Positions 13,851-27,275 of a DNA stretch of 64,000 nucleotides are shown here, in pieces (position 1 is the stretch's first letter; every line of letters starts with the position of its first letter). This DNA is from Lanius collurio. Lineage: Eukaryota > Chordata > Aves > Passeriformes > Laniidae. The position numbers were made by a program, and so were the translations under genes. The stretch spans positions 19,604,708 through 19,668,707 of the forward strand of contig JACBWW010000018.1 of assembly GCA_020086605.1 (NCBI GenBank), given 5' to 3'. Below the pieces are notes generated by a model. That model ran no database searches. It saw only the letters and a program-made list of their open reading frames with translations, and was not told the DNA's origin.

Positions 13851-16265
13851 GGAAAATTAAAAACCTTTAAATGGCTGTATCTTCTTGGTATTTGATAGCC
13901 TGGCTGTAGAAAATGATCATCTGGCACTGCCATTCAAACCAAACCCATGCACCCTTGAACACACAGCTTTCTGTTAAAAAAACAGATATTAATTTGTCTT
14001 TCATTTATTAATGTAATTTCCCCAGTTTGATAAACTGTGATTATTTAACTGTAGCTTGTGGCAAGTGACATAGTTTGCAAAAAATGAAAAGCACACCACA
14101 AAAACGCTGGAGTCTGAGTAACTAAACAGCAAACGATGCTAAAAGTCAAGCTTGACCAGATTTGTGTTTGATTTAACTCTGCAAAGCAGCTTTCTAAAAC
14201 ATACAGAATGGGAACTAATTTTCCTTTAGATACTAAGCAACACTAAAGCTGCATTATGAAACCAGTTTATTAGTGGTGAATAAAAACAGTGGTTCCCTAA
14301 TAAAACTGGGAGATGCAAATCTGCTTTCATAGAGCTCAGTTTTCAGTAACTCACCATAAAGACTGTCACCACTAAAATGGGGAAGCATTTTAAGGAATTT
14401 CACTAGAGCATATACTTCCCTAAATGCCAAGTAATGCATATCCCTTAGGTTTTCAGCAAATATTGTCCAAATGGATTTACTAATCCAAAAGCCTATCTAC
14501 AAACCCCACAACAGATTTATACAAACCATAACAGATACGTAAATCTTACCAGTAAAACCTAAATAAAGTTTTGATTAGTTTTTGATTTTTCCCATGCACG
14601 TTGTCATTACAAGCAATAGATTTATTTCTAAATCACAGTTTTGGGGCTCAGATGTTAGCACCAGAATTTAAAATTACACACACAGCCCTCACACATCAAC
14701 TCTTAATCATGTTTTATAAATTCCAATCAGAACTTCTACAGTGAGTTTTAGAAGTCCAGATGCAATAATGAATTTCATAAAAGCCCTTGTAATCTGTTTC
14801 TCATGTTCTCATTCAAAGTTCAAAATAAATCACACTCCATCCACAAAGCACCTCAGTAGTTGGGGTTTTTTTGTAAAAACAGCAATTTGTCATTACATGG
14901 CATGTTTAGCCAGGATGCTTTTACAATTCTATTGGAATAACACCAACAACAGATGCGGAAAGGACGATTTAAATTTAAGGCATGCATTTTAAGCACATCT
15001 AGGAATCAACTTGCCACAGTGCATGCAAAGAACTAATCCTCCTCAGGCCAATTTTAACACCCTTTCAGTTCAGATTTCAAAGCCTAACAGAAATTATGCT
15101 GTCTCTGGAATAACCCCTGTGCATGCTCCACATGCACTTTTCACTGTCATCTTTCCACAGGCACTAAAGCTCACATGGCAAATCAGATCTGAGAGCTGAA
15201 AACAAAACAAAGCCTGGAGCAAAACCAACAGCAAACCCAAATGATTACTTTTCAGTCAGATCGAACCTAATCCTGCTCCCTCCATGGCAGCATCCAGATT
15301 GGCTTAGGGGAACTGGGAAACCACAAAGTCAGCAACATTCCACTGATGGAGATGTCTGATGATCTTCATTCCTACATTAGCTCCAAAGCCTTTTGAAAAT
15401 CCAATTCCTACAGCAGGTGTTAAAACCCGGCATTCAGATCAGAATTTGATGGGATATGGGAGGCAGGAAGGGAAGGGGTAGGGAATCAGAAGTGATGGAG
15501 TAAAGACAGGTGGAAGAATGTAGTTCTCATTGTTTTAAAAATTGTTTACTCATCCTGAGACACTTCTAAAAAGCAGGAAAAAAGTTGAACTGACAACTTA
15601 AATTCCAGTAATGTTCTTCCATGATAAGGTCAATAAATTATATTGAAAACCAGATAAGTAGCACTGAAAGTTACTACAGTTTCTTTAAGTACTTACATAA
15701 AATGTTTTACTTTAATACTATTTATATTACATCCTTATATTACATACAGGCTTTCTATTAAAAACTCATTTGCCAGATCATCTCATGATAGAGCAACACC
15801 CAAATATCACAGGCCAAAGTGTGCTGAGCCACAATCTCTGCCCATACGAAGGAATGTTCTCATTTGAAGTGAAAATAAAGAGAAGAAAAAGAAACTTTTC
15901 TCTATGTTGATTCAATCAATTTTGCTTTTTAATGGCACTTAAAACTTCTATAGCAAAGCACTTACTCCACTGAGTCTAATCAAGTTTTTCAGTTGCATAA
16001 ATATAAGCATTTAGCCTTTTGTGTGCAGACTGTTCCTCTGTGTCCTTTTAAGCCTTGGGACTGAATTCCTGTCTCAAGCACAGCACAGTGCTGGGGGATT
16101 ACCAACAGGATCCAGAATATAGTTCATAACTGAATTCCCAACAGGCCTGGCATTCACAAGGAAGAACAAAACAACACATTTTATTCTAAAATATAAAGAA
16201 TTGGATCTGCAGCTGCTGCCTCTCAGTTTGTACCTGAAAATCTGAGAGTGCATCTTCATTTAGAG

Positions 16266-16525
16266 GCTCAAACACTTCATGAGCAGCTAAGAAACCAGCC
16301 AGTATTTTTTATATGCACCCTTCATGTCAACCATTGGCTCCTATACTGGTGAAGCCAGAGCAAATTTCACTGAAGTACACGGAACCAGGACTATAATCAA
16401 ATTTAGATTGGGCTCATCTGTTTTTGTCAGGTGCATTTCTCTAAGAGGGCACTAATCAGTAGTTTTAAAAAGTGAAATCTGAATGATTAAGAAATGCTGG
16501 CACCTTGAGAGATGCCACAATGTTA
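16266..16525. repeat. 260-bp direct duplication, copy 1
   Basis: The block from GCTCAAACACTTCATGAGCA to GAGATGCCACAATGTTA occurs again at 19991-20250. Reading both copies base by base I found no mismatch or gap over 260 positions. The copies lie 3,725 bp apart in the same orientation. The flanks differ immediately at both ends (left AGAG against GAGCT; right TTAAAA against CTGCAG). There is no tail, terminal inverted repeat or target-site duplication, so it does not look like a usual retroposon. It has no coding signal. Confidence 0.95.
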
Positions 16526-19500
16526 TTAAAAATAGATTCCTCAAAATGGTATCTCAAGGAAACACCTTTGAGAGGAAATAAAAAACAAAAATAAAACTAC
16601 AAATTACACAATCTTTACCTTTGTGTTCTAAAGTTCTTATAAAAAAAAAAAGAGCATTAAACCCTTTAGAATCATGATATATTGAAAAAATGAGCTAATC
16701 TGAGAAGTCAGTGAATTTTTGTTTGGTATTTTTTGTTCTCGTGGATGTTCTGCAAAGCTGTGATTAAAAGTCTGCCAGTTTGCCACAGTGTACAACTGTC
16801 AGTATTCTTTTAATGAATAAAAAAATTAAAATTGTATTATATTTAACAAATCTTATAAAAAATACAGAAAATATCACCGAGCAGATAATCTTTAGTGATT
16901 TACCTTTTTTCATGTATTTTGATTTCATGAAGTCTGCTCAAATAAGCCAGTAGAAGAATGACTTTGCCAATTAAGTGCTTTGAATAAATTTTAAAAGAGC
17001 CAGTCAGATGCAAATGTATTGTTATTTATTTGGCCATTTAGGAATCAGAACTGTTTTGTCACAAGAAAGCAAATGTTCTCCATTCAGAGTTTCATTGCTC
17101 TAAAGAAGAAAGCACACAAGTGTGGATGGATCACATCTGATGGTAGCAACATGGAGATTGTTTTATTGCTCATCTGTGATAATTTAAAACAGATTCAGTA
17201 GAACTTTGGCCCTGTCTCAGAATACACACATGCAATATCCATGTACACCTGTTACTGATATATCTCAGCAACAAAATAAATGGGCTATTCTTTCATCTAA
17301 GGAAAAGACAAGGACTGAGATTGAAGAATTATCACATAACTAAGAACAACCTACTTTTTCGTGAATGAGTCCTCATAGTAAGCATCATTCAGGACATACA
17401 GTTTTATTGGTAACCTGATTTTGAAGACATTTCTCCTGACTTCTACAGTTGGATCACTTTTAGATGAGGAAAAGGCTGCAGCACATTAGAATACACTATT
17501 TCATCACCCCAGAACAATTTCTATCCTTCTTTTCATCTACCCTTCTGAAATGTTGTCTTTCATTTATTGGCCACTGGATTCTTGTCATGAAACACTTTAG
17601 GTCCAAATGCAGCACTTTGTAATATTAGTTTAAATTTTGAACTAAAATTATTTCAATAGATGATACAGATGCTGCACCTTTTAAAATCAATATTATATGT
17701 GCATGGTTGGAATTAGGCTGCAATTTATGAAACTCCTAGCCATTAGTTTTACAAGAAGGTATTAAAATAAAAAATAGCTTCATAGCCAGCATATGATCTC
17801 TGCTTATGAAATAGAAATATCATTTCCACTGTAGGAAAGTATATCTTTTATATTGCTTGGTTTTATGGCTAGTTTGCTACAGACAAAACCCAGCCCCTGG
17901 CCCAAGGAACTGCAGGTGGGTGGGGTGATCACTCCTGTTCATTAATTAAATCTCATTAATGTTAACACACAGGCTTGAATCTATTCTGTTGGACAAAAAT
18001 GGGGCCATACTTGGGCATGTGAGTCCTGAAGGCCAAATTCACCCTGGTTGGAGGAGTCTCTTTGCCTCTGCCCCTCCTCATTATCCAAGTGGGAATACTC
18101 CTCTCTAATTGTGCTTTTTAGTTATACCCAGCTGAACTGCCTGCATATCAACGTCTTAGGAGAGAGAATAAAAGGAAATAAAGGACAAGGCCAGACCACA
18201 GTTTCATGTACAGGATTATGTTACAAAAACATCTCGAAGATTTTTATCCCTGAGAATACATCAGGTTTGTCATAGACAACCAGTTAACCATTCAGAATAA
18301 GAATTTCAAATAAAGATTATCTGCCACTGGGATCAGATGTTCACAGCACATCTGCAATGAAGGCATCAAAGAACAGGGATTTGAAACAGGCCCAGCCACT
18401 CCAATTAGTGCCACACAAGGTAAAATGCAAGTAAAGAATTCCATGGCACTGCATACTGAAATCTGAAGTCTCAGCTCTTTGTTTTGGCTCCTGACCAGGA
18501 TTTAAGGGCTAAACTTAAATAAGGACAAACATTAGTTTGTGCTTAACTTTTACTTTTAGGTTCCTTCAGGCCTTCCAGCCCTCAGCTCAGGACATAATGT
18601 GTAGGTTCTTAGGAGCTCTTTTCCAGGGCACACATTTCTCATGCACTGTCTGGATGTTTAATTTTGGTTTTATCCTCCCCCTCTGGATGGTGACCATCCC
18701 AAGAAATGCTCAGCATCAAGAGCATGCTCTCAGAAGAGTTCAGCTATCACTTTGATGCCAAAATTGGTGTCCACATTTAAGGGCAATATTAAAACACTGT
18801 GGATTGGGTTTCTAAGGAAATCTGTCACTTTAAAATTCCTTAAGAGAATCTGAAGTCTTGAAACATTGATTTTGAATTCAGCATTGAGCTCATGAAGCAA
18901 ACTTCAGTATTTGTAAACTTCAGCATCTGCAATGTGATCGTAGCTATGTCATGGAACAATATAAAGAAAAACATGTCTAGAATACATTGTACAACTGTAC
19001 AGCAAAGGAAGTTATGAGTATGGTCCAAAAACTAAAATGAACAAAGAAACACACACTTTAGCAGCTGTATTTCCCCAGGTCTTTCTGGAAGTTGTTTGCA
19101 AAACCAGCTAATTAATTCTTAGTACAAAAGCACATACTAAAGTTCCACTGACTTTACCTTATATTGACTCAAATGTAAATTGGAATACGCTAAATTAAAA
19201 AAAAAAAAAAGAGAAAAAATAAAAGAGCAGTTACTACATTATTGTTAGTAGAAACAATGTTTCAGGATGCATGCACTGGGGAAAGAACTGTCTGATTTGA
19301 CATCTTTGTCAAAAGATCTGTAGACAGAAAAGAGCACCTACAGAGAGCTGCTACAACAGACAAAGTACTTTTAGAGTACCCAGAGGAACCATTCCTCTAC
19401 AACGTTGGCATCTTCTTTAAAGAAAAATTCATCTTCCTTATAAAGCCACTGAATTCAGTACAGGTGTGCTGATAACAAATGCATATGGTAGTACTGATGC

Positions 19501-19689
19501 TAAAGAATAGATTAATAAAATTAGAGTCTGATAAATTCAGTGTGTGTGTGAAGAACAGGATAGTGGGAAACAGGGGAATATTCAAATAACCCCAGGCATA
19601 TTCCTACCTATTAGAGAAGCAAGCTTCAGATTAGATTTTTTAGATTTGCTCAGTTTTAAAGCTGTTGGGTTTCAGTGGTTGAATACAAA

Positions 19690-19712
19690 TCAAATTATTC
19701 TATGATTCTATA
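19690..19712 (+). mobile_element. Possible CR1 3' tail remnant
   Basis: ATTATTCTATGATTCTATAA contains two units of the CR1-type ATTCTATG terminal repeat. The bases before it do not give a clear CR1 3' UTR match, so this may be a very short, decayed insertion or chance. Confidence 0.4.
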
Positions 19713-19990
19713 AACGTAAGTGTTGACTTTCCTTACAAGAAACACATGCACATGTCCAATTGTTTGACATCCCTCACAGCAAATTTCTATTTTCAAGATA
19801 AAAGCAAAGGGTATAAAATAGATTTTTCTCATTACACGGTAAAAAGCCACTACTGGACAAACTGAAAACAATCATTTGACTTGTGCAATAAAGAAACAGT
19901 GGCTTCTTTGGACAGTCATGATCATCAACCAGCAGACAAATTCTCCCCAAAAAAATAAGACTCCTGTCACAGACATCTTTCCTGAGAGCT

Positions 19991-20250
19991 GCTCAAACAC
20001 TTCATGAGCAGCTAAGAAACCAGCCAGTATTTTTTATATGCACCCTTCATGTCAACCATTGGCTCCTATACTGGTGAAGCCAGAGCAAATTTCACTGAAG
20101 TACACGGAACCAGGACTATAATCAAATTTAGATTGGGCTCATCTGTTTTTGTCAGGTGCATTTCTCTAAGAGGGCACTAATCAGTAGTTTTAAAAAGTGA
20201 AATCTGAATGATTAAGAAATGCTGGCACCTTGAGAGATGCCACAATGTTA
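19991..20250. repeat. 260-bp direct duplication, copy 2
   Basis: Second copy of the block at 16266-16525, apparently identical. Which copy is the original cannot be told from this sequence. The junctions share no more than one or two bases with each other. A plus-strand open frame (20208-20552) starts inside it, but it has no similarity to known proteins. Confidence 0.95.
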
Positions 20251-23200
20251 CTGCAGTCAGATCTCAACCAAAACAAGGCACTGTAAAGGAAGGAACTGCC
20301 TTGGAAAACAACTTCTTTCCCAGGCAGGTAAGTCCCACTAGCACAGAAACTCATGTGGCCTCAGTACAGAGAAAAAAAAAGTTCAGTGGGTCACAGCCAG
20401 TAGCTGAAATTTCACCATATCCTACGTATTTGTCATATTCTACCTTTAGAAATCTAGCTGCAGCTTTGAAATATGCCCAAGTCTTTGTCTACAGTGTCAA
20501 ACAAACCAGATTTTACAAGTTCATTCTGTATTCAGGTGAGGAAATGAAGTAGTTACTCAGTTATTGTAAGTAACATTTTTGACTCATTGTATTTCATTTT
20601 CTCGAATACAAAATAGGGATTAAACAATATTCCCTCTCACTCCTACCTTTCTTCTTTTGCTAAGTCAGATTGCTGTAATTTGCAGTAAAAAAGTGTCTTC
20701 CATAAGATGTAGAAACAACATCAATCTTGGCTTGCTATCCTAAGACTTAGGATGATACATTATGTATCAACTTATGTGTTTATCCTGTGGTTTGATTAGA
20801 TCAGATGGAGCTGACATATTTGCTTCCTTCACTTAAATTCTAACTCTAGTTTGAAAAATGATGCAATGATTTTTTTTTTTCCTTTTCACTGACAGCTGGC
20901 AGACAAATCTTGGGAGCAACAAAGTACAATTCAGGTCTAAAAGAGGACTTCAGGAACTAATAGCTCCAAAGAGCAATCTGGTTAAGAAACACTGACAGAA
21001 GTCAATGATAACTTTTTTAAAGAACATGCAGTCTTACTGCAATATCAAAACTATTTAAAGAATGTAGAAATAATTTTCTCTTTTCAGTCAGGGAACTGAA
21101 CAGGTAAGAATGTACACAGACAATCCACGGGGATGGTTTCTACACAAGCCATGCTACTAATGGCAGCTATACTTTGATTTATACTTTATTTTATATTTTT
21201 TTATATTTATTTATGCTTTTATTTGGTTATTTTGGTATTTTCATAGTTCTCAGAGTTCTCTAAGCTGAAAGCACTACATTCCAGCTACTCAAAATGAACA
21301 ATAACAAAAAAAAGAAGCCCAGAAACAATCTTGTTATACTGGAGCCCTGACATCTTCCCACGAGCTCAAGAATCTATGGCACAGGAGGAAAAGTAATTAG
21401 TTCTGTTCTGTAATAATTCTTCCAGTTTGAAGGAGCATATTGGCATATCAGCAGAAAAGATATAGAAAATTTCAGAGGGTAGGGGAATAGAGCTTTTTTT
21501 TTAATACCTGACTGAACCAAGTGAAGCTGTGTTGGATGGTGCAGCTGGTTCATCAAATTTTTACCAGGGGTTCTGCAATTTCAGCTTATTTTTATTACCT
21601 AGTCTTTATCCATCAGAGTTCAAGTATAAAGTGCAAGAGTCCTTGAGGCTACTTGCTTTTAGGAACAAAGAACTACTGAAAAATTCCAAGCATATCTCCC
21701 CTAACTAGGCTGGAGCACACAGAGAATATGCTGTCTGGCCAAACACAGTATGACTGTCTGTCAGAAAACCTCATGTCTTTAGCAGCAAAGTCACCTCTCT
21801 CACATCTAATGCTGAGAAAATCCCCAGACAGCTTTTTTTTCCTTTGAATGTTGTTACTTCCCTGTTCACCACAATGCACAGAGCATCCCCAAAGTTACTG
21901 TGCTAGGTTATATCACCATATTTGCTCTTGTTTTTATTGCTGCTGACAATAGCTACAGAATAAAATACACGCTGGTAGAAGGGAGTTTTCAGCAGGTTTG
22001 TATTTACCCTCTGCTTGAACTGGATTATATGTTCTTTCATGCACGAAGGCTAAAGGTAAAACAAAAATTCTCACTTGTGTGCTTAAGGGAGTATGTGCTA
22101 AATCAAACCATTCCTGTGAAATATGGGTGCCTATGCTACTCTGCAGAAAAACACAGACAAGTCTGGGTTTGTGTGTATTCAGAGTGTCACCACAGAAAAC
22201 AGAGTTGTGCTTTGAACATCTCAAATACTATCAAACCATAAATACCAGCAAGATTCTCAGAGCCAGTACATGAGATGTTGGTCAAAAAAAAAAAAAAAGC
22301 AAATCATTTAACTTAGGGAGTGACTACAGCAACTGGCACATTACACTGCACCTATGCTACCACCTCACCTCGAGGCAGAGGAGAGCTCTGAACATGAACT
22401 GCTCCTGTGGGAGGACAAAGAAAAAGATTAAGAGATGCCCCAAGTCATAGTGCAATTTCTTAGCCCAAAAACCCCATGCAGGTGTTTTCCTGTGTGACAG
22501 AGCACACACATTTCTGGTATGTTCACAACAAGGTCAGACTCCACATCTAAAAATTCAGTATCAACAGTAGGCTGTCTAAAATATGGATATTGATCAGGCC
22601 CCCAGCTTGGCCCTCACTTCATACACTGAGACCTGTGCTTCTGCTGTGTTAACCTCATCTGGCACCTCTGTCACCTACCCCAGTCCATATTCCTATTTGT
22701 TGGCTGGGGGCTTGAATAATTCATTGTGAAAGAACAAGATCACAACATAATTTGCCTTCCAAAAGACATGAGAGTTCTGTTGGACTGTGCAGAACTCGTG
22801 CCTTTGATGAAGAGACTGAGAGCTGATGGGAAAGTCTGGCACACACAACTGAAGGCAGGAATCTTAAAAATTACATCCAACAGAATACATCACTGGAGAA
22901 AGCTAACTGGAGAAATTACCTGTGAAAATTGACACTCCAGAGTGTCACATTTTCATGATGGAAATCAGAGCATATAGGAAGAATTTCCAGATAGCACTCC
23001 ACAGGGTGATGTGGGGGAAGGCTGTCATACATCTGCCTGGGTCTTGCAAGGACAAAGGGTTTTCTGGGCTTGGCTTGGATAGGAGATATTTTCAGGAGCA
23101 TAAGACTTCTGTTTGCTCAGTACTTCACATGAGTTCTGCATGTACCATACAAACTCTTTAACACTTTAGGTGCTGTAGCTCTGACTGATGCAATTTTGTG

Positions 23201-23585
23201 TCTCTGCTGCTCAGAAATCAAACAGTTCTGCCAAATCCTCTGTCTCTACACAGAGGAAACTTTTAAATGCCAGCACAAGATACCTCAACAGAATGTACAG
23301 ATGTACATATGCCTCGATGCAAAGGCTATTGGCAACACCACAGAGCTTTTTCAAGAAGGATCTGAATCCCAAAAGGGCACAATGTAGTAGGAACAACACA
23401 GGAATGTGAATGTACACTGTTGAAATATCAACACCAGGAATAACACGCTGTTAGAAATGTCTCTGGTAAAACTCTGCCACACAGATGTTCTGTTGACAGT
23501 ATTATTCTAGTGATTCAAAATATGAAAAACCCCAAAAGCCTTTGGAATTGTAAGAGTTTGAGACCTTGCATTATCTTGGTTTGTG

Positions 23586-23710
23586 CAAAAAACCCCAAAC
23601 CAAACCAAATCGCCACTAAAAACACCCAAAACAAAACAAATCAAACCAACAAACAACCCACACACACAAACAAAAAAACCCACTGAAAAAAAACCAAACA
23701 AAAAACCCCA
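23586..23710. repeat. A/C-rich low-complexity block
   Basis: The stretch is almost entirely A and C on the plus strand, with CCAAACCAAACC and CAAACAAAAAAACCC motifs. The NAALADL2 transcript would read it as U/G-rich. The open frames across it on both strands reflect composition, not coding. Confidence 0.85.
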
Positions 23711-24039
23711 AGCTAATTTGCAGACACTGTGCAGGAAGATCAAAATACTTGGCAGAGGTAGCATGCACCAAACCACAGATTTTCATTTTCAGAGAGATTA
23801 CAGAGAAAGAAACTACCAAAATTATGGACATCACTGCATTGCCAAGATGAATGAGTGTTCCCTATATTAGAGAATTTTTGGGCCTAAACAATGGCTAAAT
23901 GGGAATATATATCCCTTCCATGCTTCAAAGGAACAGAACAGTATGATCCTGTTAGAGAATGCCTCCTGTCAACATTCTTGTGCTGCACCTTATCTGTGGT
24001 CAAAATGTGAATTTCATTTACCAACAGTCCAGCAGACTC

Positions 24040-24073
24040 TTCATTCCATTTGCATACTTTTCATTCCATTTGC
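24040..24073. repeat. Short tandem duplication, 20-bp period
   Basis: TTCATTCCATTTGC occurs at 24040-24053 and again at 24060-24073. It looks like a small slippage duplication. Confidence 0.75.
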
Positions 24074-27000
24074 TTCACGAAGAGAATCTGCTTGTCATCT
24101 TTTTGGAAGTGTTTATTTTTTAAAAAATAGAAATATCACAGTATGTTACGCAAACCCCCTTATTTCCTCTAGAAATGGAAACCCTCCTCCCTCTTGATAA
24201 TTTGTTTAATGCTTAGAAGTTATCTGCATTAGAGTAGTTCTACTTTATGCAATTCCATACTTGGAGTGTAGAATAATCAGGTTCACTAATAATTTTCTCA
24301 AGAGTTATCTGTCAGCACCCCTAACTCACCACAAAACTGAGGATGTCACTTCTGGCACGCCTTTCAGGACTTTGGTGCCTGCCAGAGTCACAACCAGCAG
24401 GAGATTATTCCATGGCTGATCCTGGGGAAGTGGCTCCAGGGGCACCCCCTGTTAGGGGTCTGCCACTCAAGCTTTCAAAACTGCAACATCCCAGTCTTAT
24501 GAGGGTACTCTGGTGAGCACACAGCAGACACAGAATTATTTTTGAACTGGTTAATCACTGAATTGACTGGTTACCATGGAACACTGAGCTCAGTAACACT
24601 GATGAAATTTATTAAAAAATAGCACATGCACTTCTGAGTGTGCATTCCATAACAAGGAAGGATGGCAAAATCCCTTCACTGCCACATATTCTCCATTTTA
24701 ATACTTGATGTTATAGATATATAAATGACAAGGTCTGCAAATCTCACTTAGGATACCAAGTTTTGTACAGCAACACAATACTGTAGTGAATATCTCATTT
24801 TTCACCACTAGGAAGCTTACATATTTCCCTTTCTTGGAATGCTTCAGATCAGCCTGGTTCTCACAACAATCCAGCCTAAATCCATCTTTTCAGTGCCAAG
24901 ATCTTAATATGAATTGTTCTGACAAATTAGATTTTCTAAGCACTCAGATTACAGATCTATTTAACAGCTGCATATTTCTAACTTTTTTATTTTTTTTTTT
25001 GGTCACATTCAACAATCTTCTGTGTTTCAAAGTGTTCATGAAATTAGGGCAACCACTGATGTCAGAGAGCACAAGGCACAATTAGCTGATTATTCAAGCT
25101 TACACCAAACCTAATGTAAAAAACTATGTTGAAATTTTTACATTGTTACTTAGTATCAAGCCATACACATGGAAAATACCTAAAAATCCCTAAAATCTTA
25201 TTTCCCTAATGGAGATGAAGGGCTACAAATCTATACAAGCTTTTCCACCAGCTTGAGTGGCCAAGCAACCAAAGCAGACTCTGAGTGATTTGCAGTGAAA
25301 AACAAGAAGGAAAAGTTGTAGTTTTTCAATATTTTCACAAACAATTTCTGACAGAAAAAAAAAGCCAATTAAAATTATCAAATGTTGAACTTACTGTATT
25401 TGAATATTTAATTTCTCTTAACATAAAAAAACCCCAGTTTTGTGTGAAAAGTCCTTTGAATTTAAAAGCTAAAATTTCTGAAGCAGGTATAACACCTGCT
25501 TTAATTGCAATTGCAATGGGCTAACTTCTAGCTGAGGACTGGAAATTCTAACTACAAGATAATTTCTCACTCGTTTTAGGGGTTTTTTCCCTTTTAATTT
25601 TTTTTTTTTTCCAAAACGAGTAATTTATTATAAAACTAGAGATTTGTAATCTTGTGAAGAACTAACTTGGCCTCATCTACCAGAATGAAAATATGGAGAT
25701 TTCAGACTAAGGAACAGCATTAATGTTGCTTAGTTAACTAAATTATAGCATTTCCCTTAAATGCTGAGGATGTCACTCCACTGCTGCATATACTATTTAT
25801 CTTTATAAAAGCTTCTTGGGCTAAAGTCTGAAAAGAAAAATGGAAATACAGCCATATCCTAGTTCACTCTCCATCAAATTTTATCAAAGAAAACTGTAAT
25901 GCTCAATGACCCTATTTAAAAGAATATGTAATTATTTAAACAGAATCAAAATACTTCAAGTCAAGTATCAAAGAAATATTTTTCTGCACTGGTCAACATT
26001 ATAGAGCAAATACTAAATTACAGATTATCCAGATTACAGGAGGTTCATCACATGCTACTTAGAAAATCAAAAATTAACTATGCAGTAAATAATCATGTAA
26101 CTATTTCCTGCAGACTCTGGAAACAGATCTGATGAATCTTTTCAGCCACTTTGCCATCAAGGATGGTTTAAAAACATCAATTCCACTAAAAGGGCTTCAG
26201 AGAAGACTCTGGTCTGGTGCTTGTTCCTTAACTGTCACATTCTGACAGGCTTTAAAATCATATCTAGGATTTTCTTTTTTTTCTTTTTTTTTAATAAGCA
26301 AGCAAACATAATAATTAAAAATAAATAAAGAAACCTCACCACAACCCCAAGATCATTCACTGTCTATTTTGCCAAAGATGCTGAGCCATCTATGTGTTAA
26401 ATCTACACCTGGCTGATCTTTGTGAATTTACTTTTGCTGTTACCAGAAGAAATGATTCAACAGTGGCTGCTTTTGCAAAAGAAGCAGCTTTGAATAAAGA
26501 AAGAAACGTGTGAGACCTATCAAACCAAATCACTGGTTTGTCAGAAATTGTTAGGAGTGTACAAACCCATTACTTTGGGCTCCTCTGGAGCCCTTTGCAG
26601 ACATTGCTGAGCTGAGAGCAGCAGCAGCTCTTTGGAGCAAGGAGTAATTCTGATGGTGTTAATGACTAACATGGAGGGAGCATTCCCCTGGACACGAGAG
26701 GGGAGCCAGAACACACTGACTTTGGGGGCATCCCCTCTGTAGGGAACTCCCCAGAATCCCGGCATGGGAGCCCCTCCAGCCATGGGAACACACAGCAGCA
26801 GCTCAGAAAACCAAGGAGCTGCGTGTGAAGGTGCCCTCAGAGAGTCCTCTCCTCTGGAAAAGGCACAGCACCAAACTTGCTACTTCCTGCCATCAACTGG
26901 GGCTCAGTGCCCTGCTCTCATGCCAGGAAGTTTAATGTGAAACCTGCAAAATGCAACTGAATCACACAAAAAGAAGCATTTGCATGTGAAACTGCTTTGA

Positions 27001-27179
27001 TCACACAAGCTGACCAGTGCAACAGTACAGAATATTCCCAACGTGGATCTCAGTGAAAAGAACTCCCCAGTTTCTAATGACATTCAAAGGATTCACAGGA
27101 ATTTAAATAGATTATATTTCAAAATTATTAGCAAATTCAAGAGGAAAGGATGTATAAATGAGATCTCTGTTTCTCTTAC

Positions 27180-27275
27180 CTTTGCAATGGTCTCATGCAA
27201 GCTGAAGGAGGGATCCAGCTCTTCAGTTTTTGTTGCATTTACAGGAAAAAGAGCTTCGGAGAGAAACCTGGAATT
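27180..27275 (-). CDS. NAALADL2: NAALADL2 internal exon D: short exon with the LHETI motif
   Basis: This small exon has 96 bases and 32 codons, phase 0 at both ends, running from NSRFLSEALFP to SLHETIAK. The acceptor is CTCCTTCTTTCTCACAG and the donor is GTAAGA, both strong. It carries FLSEA and LDPSFSLHET, which match the segment of NAALADL2 that directly follows the exon C sequence in the known protein, so no exon is missing in the 13,522-bp intron. Asn13-Ala-Thr is a possible N-glycosylation sequon. His27 lies near the position of the last FOLH1 zinc ligand (His553), but the spacing to the following Glu-Thr differs, so equivalence is not certain by eye. A plus-strand open frame overlaps it (27043-27300) and is a shadow. 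Confidence 0.93.

Larger units (their letters stand above)
1..27179 (-). other. NAALADL2: Sequence downstream of exon D, probably NAALADL2 intron
   Basis: The donor of exon D at 27179 opens an intron whose acceptor I could not find. The next coding segment expected from the family (a VILQIANEPVLPF-like block) was looked for on the minus strand by its codon patterns without success, so the next exon probably lies left of the window. The stretch holds CR1 remnants at 371-454, 11055-11270, 13443-13850 and perhaps 19690-19712. It also holds the 260-bp direct duplication, a degenerate tandem pair at 8507-8573, an A run at 6105-6122 and an A/C-rich block at 23586-23710. Elsewhere I see no supportable feature. 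Confidence 0.65.

Noticed and set aside
16913..16990. Minus-strand segment reading GKVILLLAY...RLHEI before a GTAAAT donor
   Set aside because: It resembles the expected VILQIA segment only superficially. The following residues do not match the NEPVLPF-like block and no good acceptor precedes it.
18181..18260. Minus-strand PVHETV motif
   Set aside because: The HET triplet matches by chance. The neighbouring residues do not match NAALADL2, and the true LHETI exon is at 27180-27275.
21020..21060. Minus-strand FDIAVRLHV stretch
   Set aside because: It has a loose likeness to the expected ALDIALEV segment, but there is a stop soon after and no matching sequence before it.
21900..22241. Overlapping open frames of 113 (plus) and 96 (minus) codons
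   Set aside because: Open frames on both strands of the same stretch, with no similarity on either, suggest stop-poor composition and not a gene.
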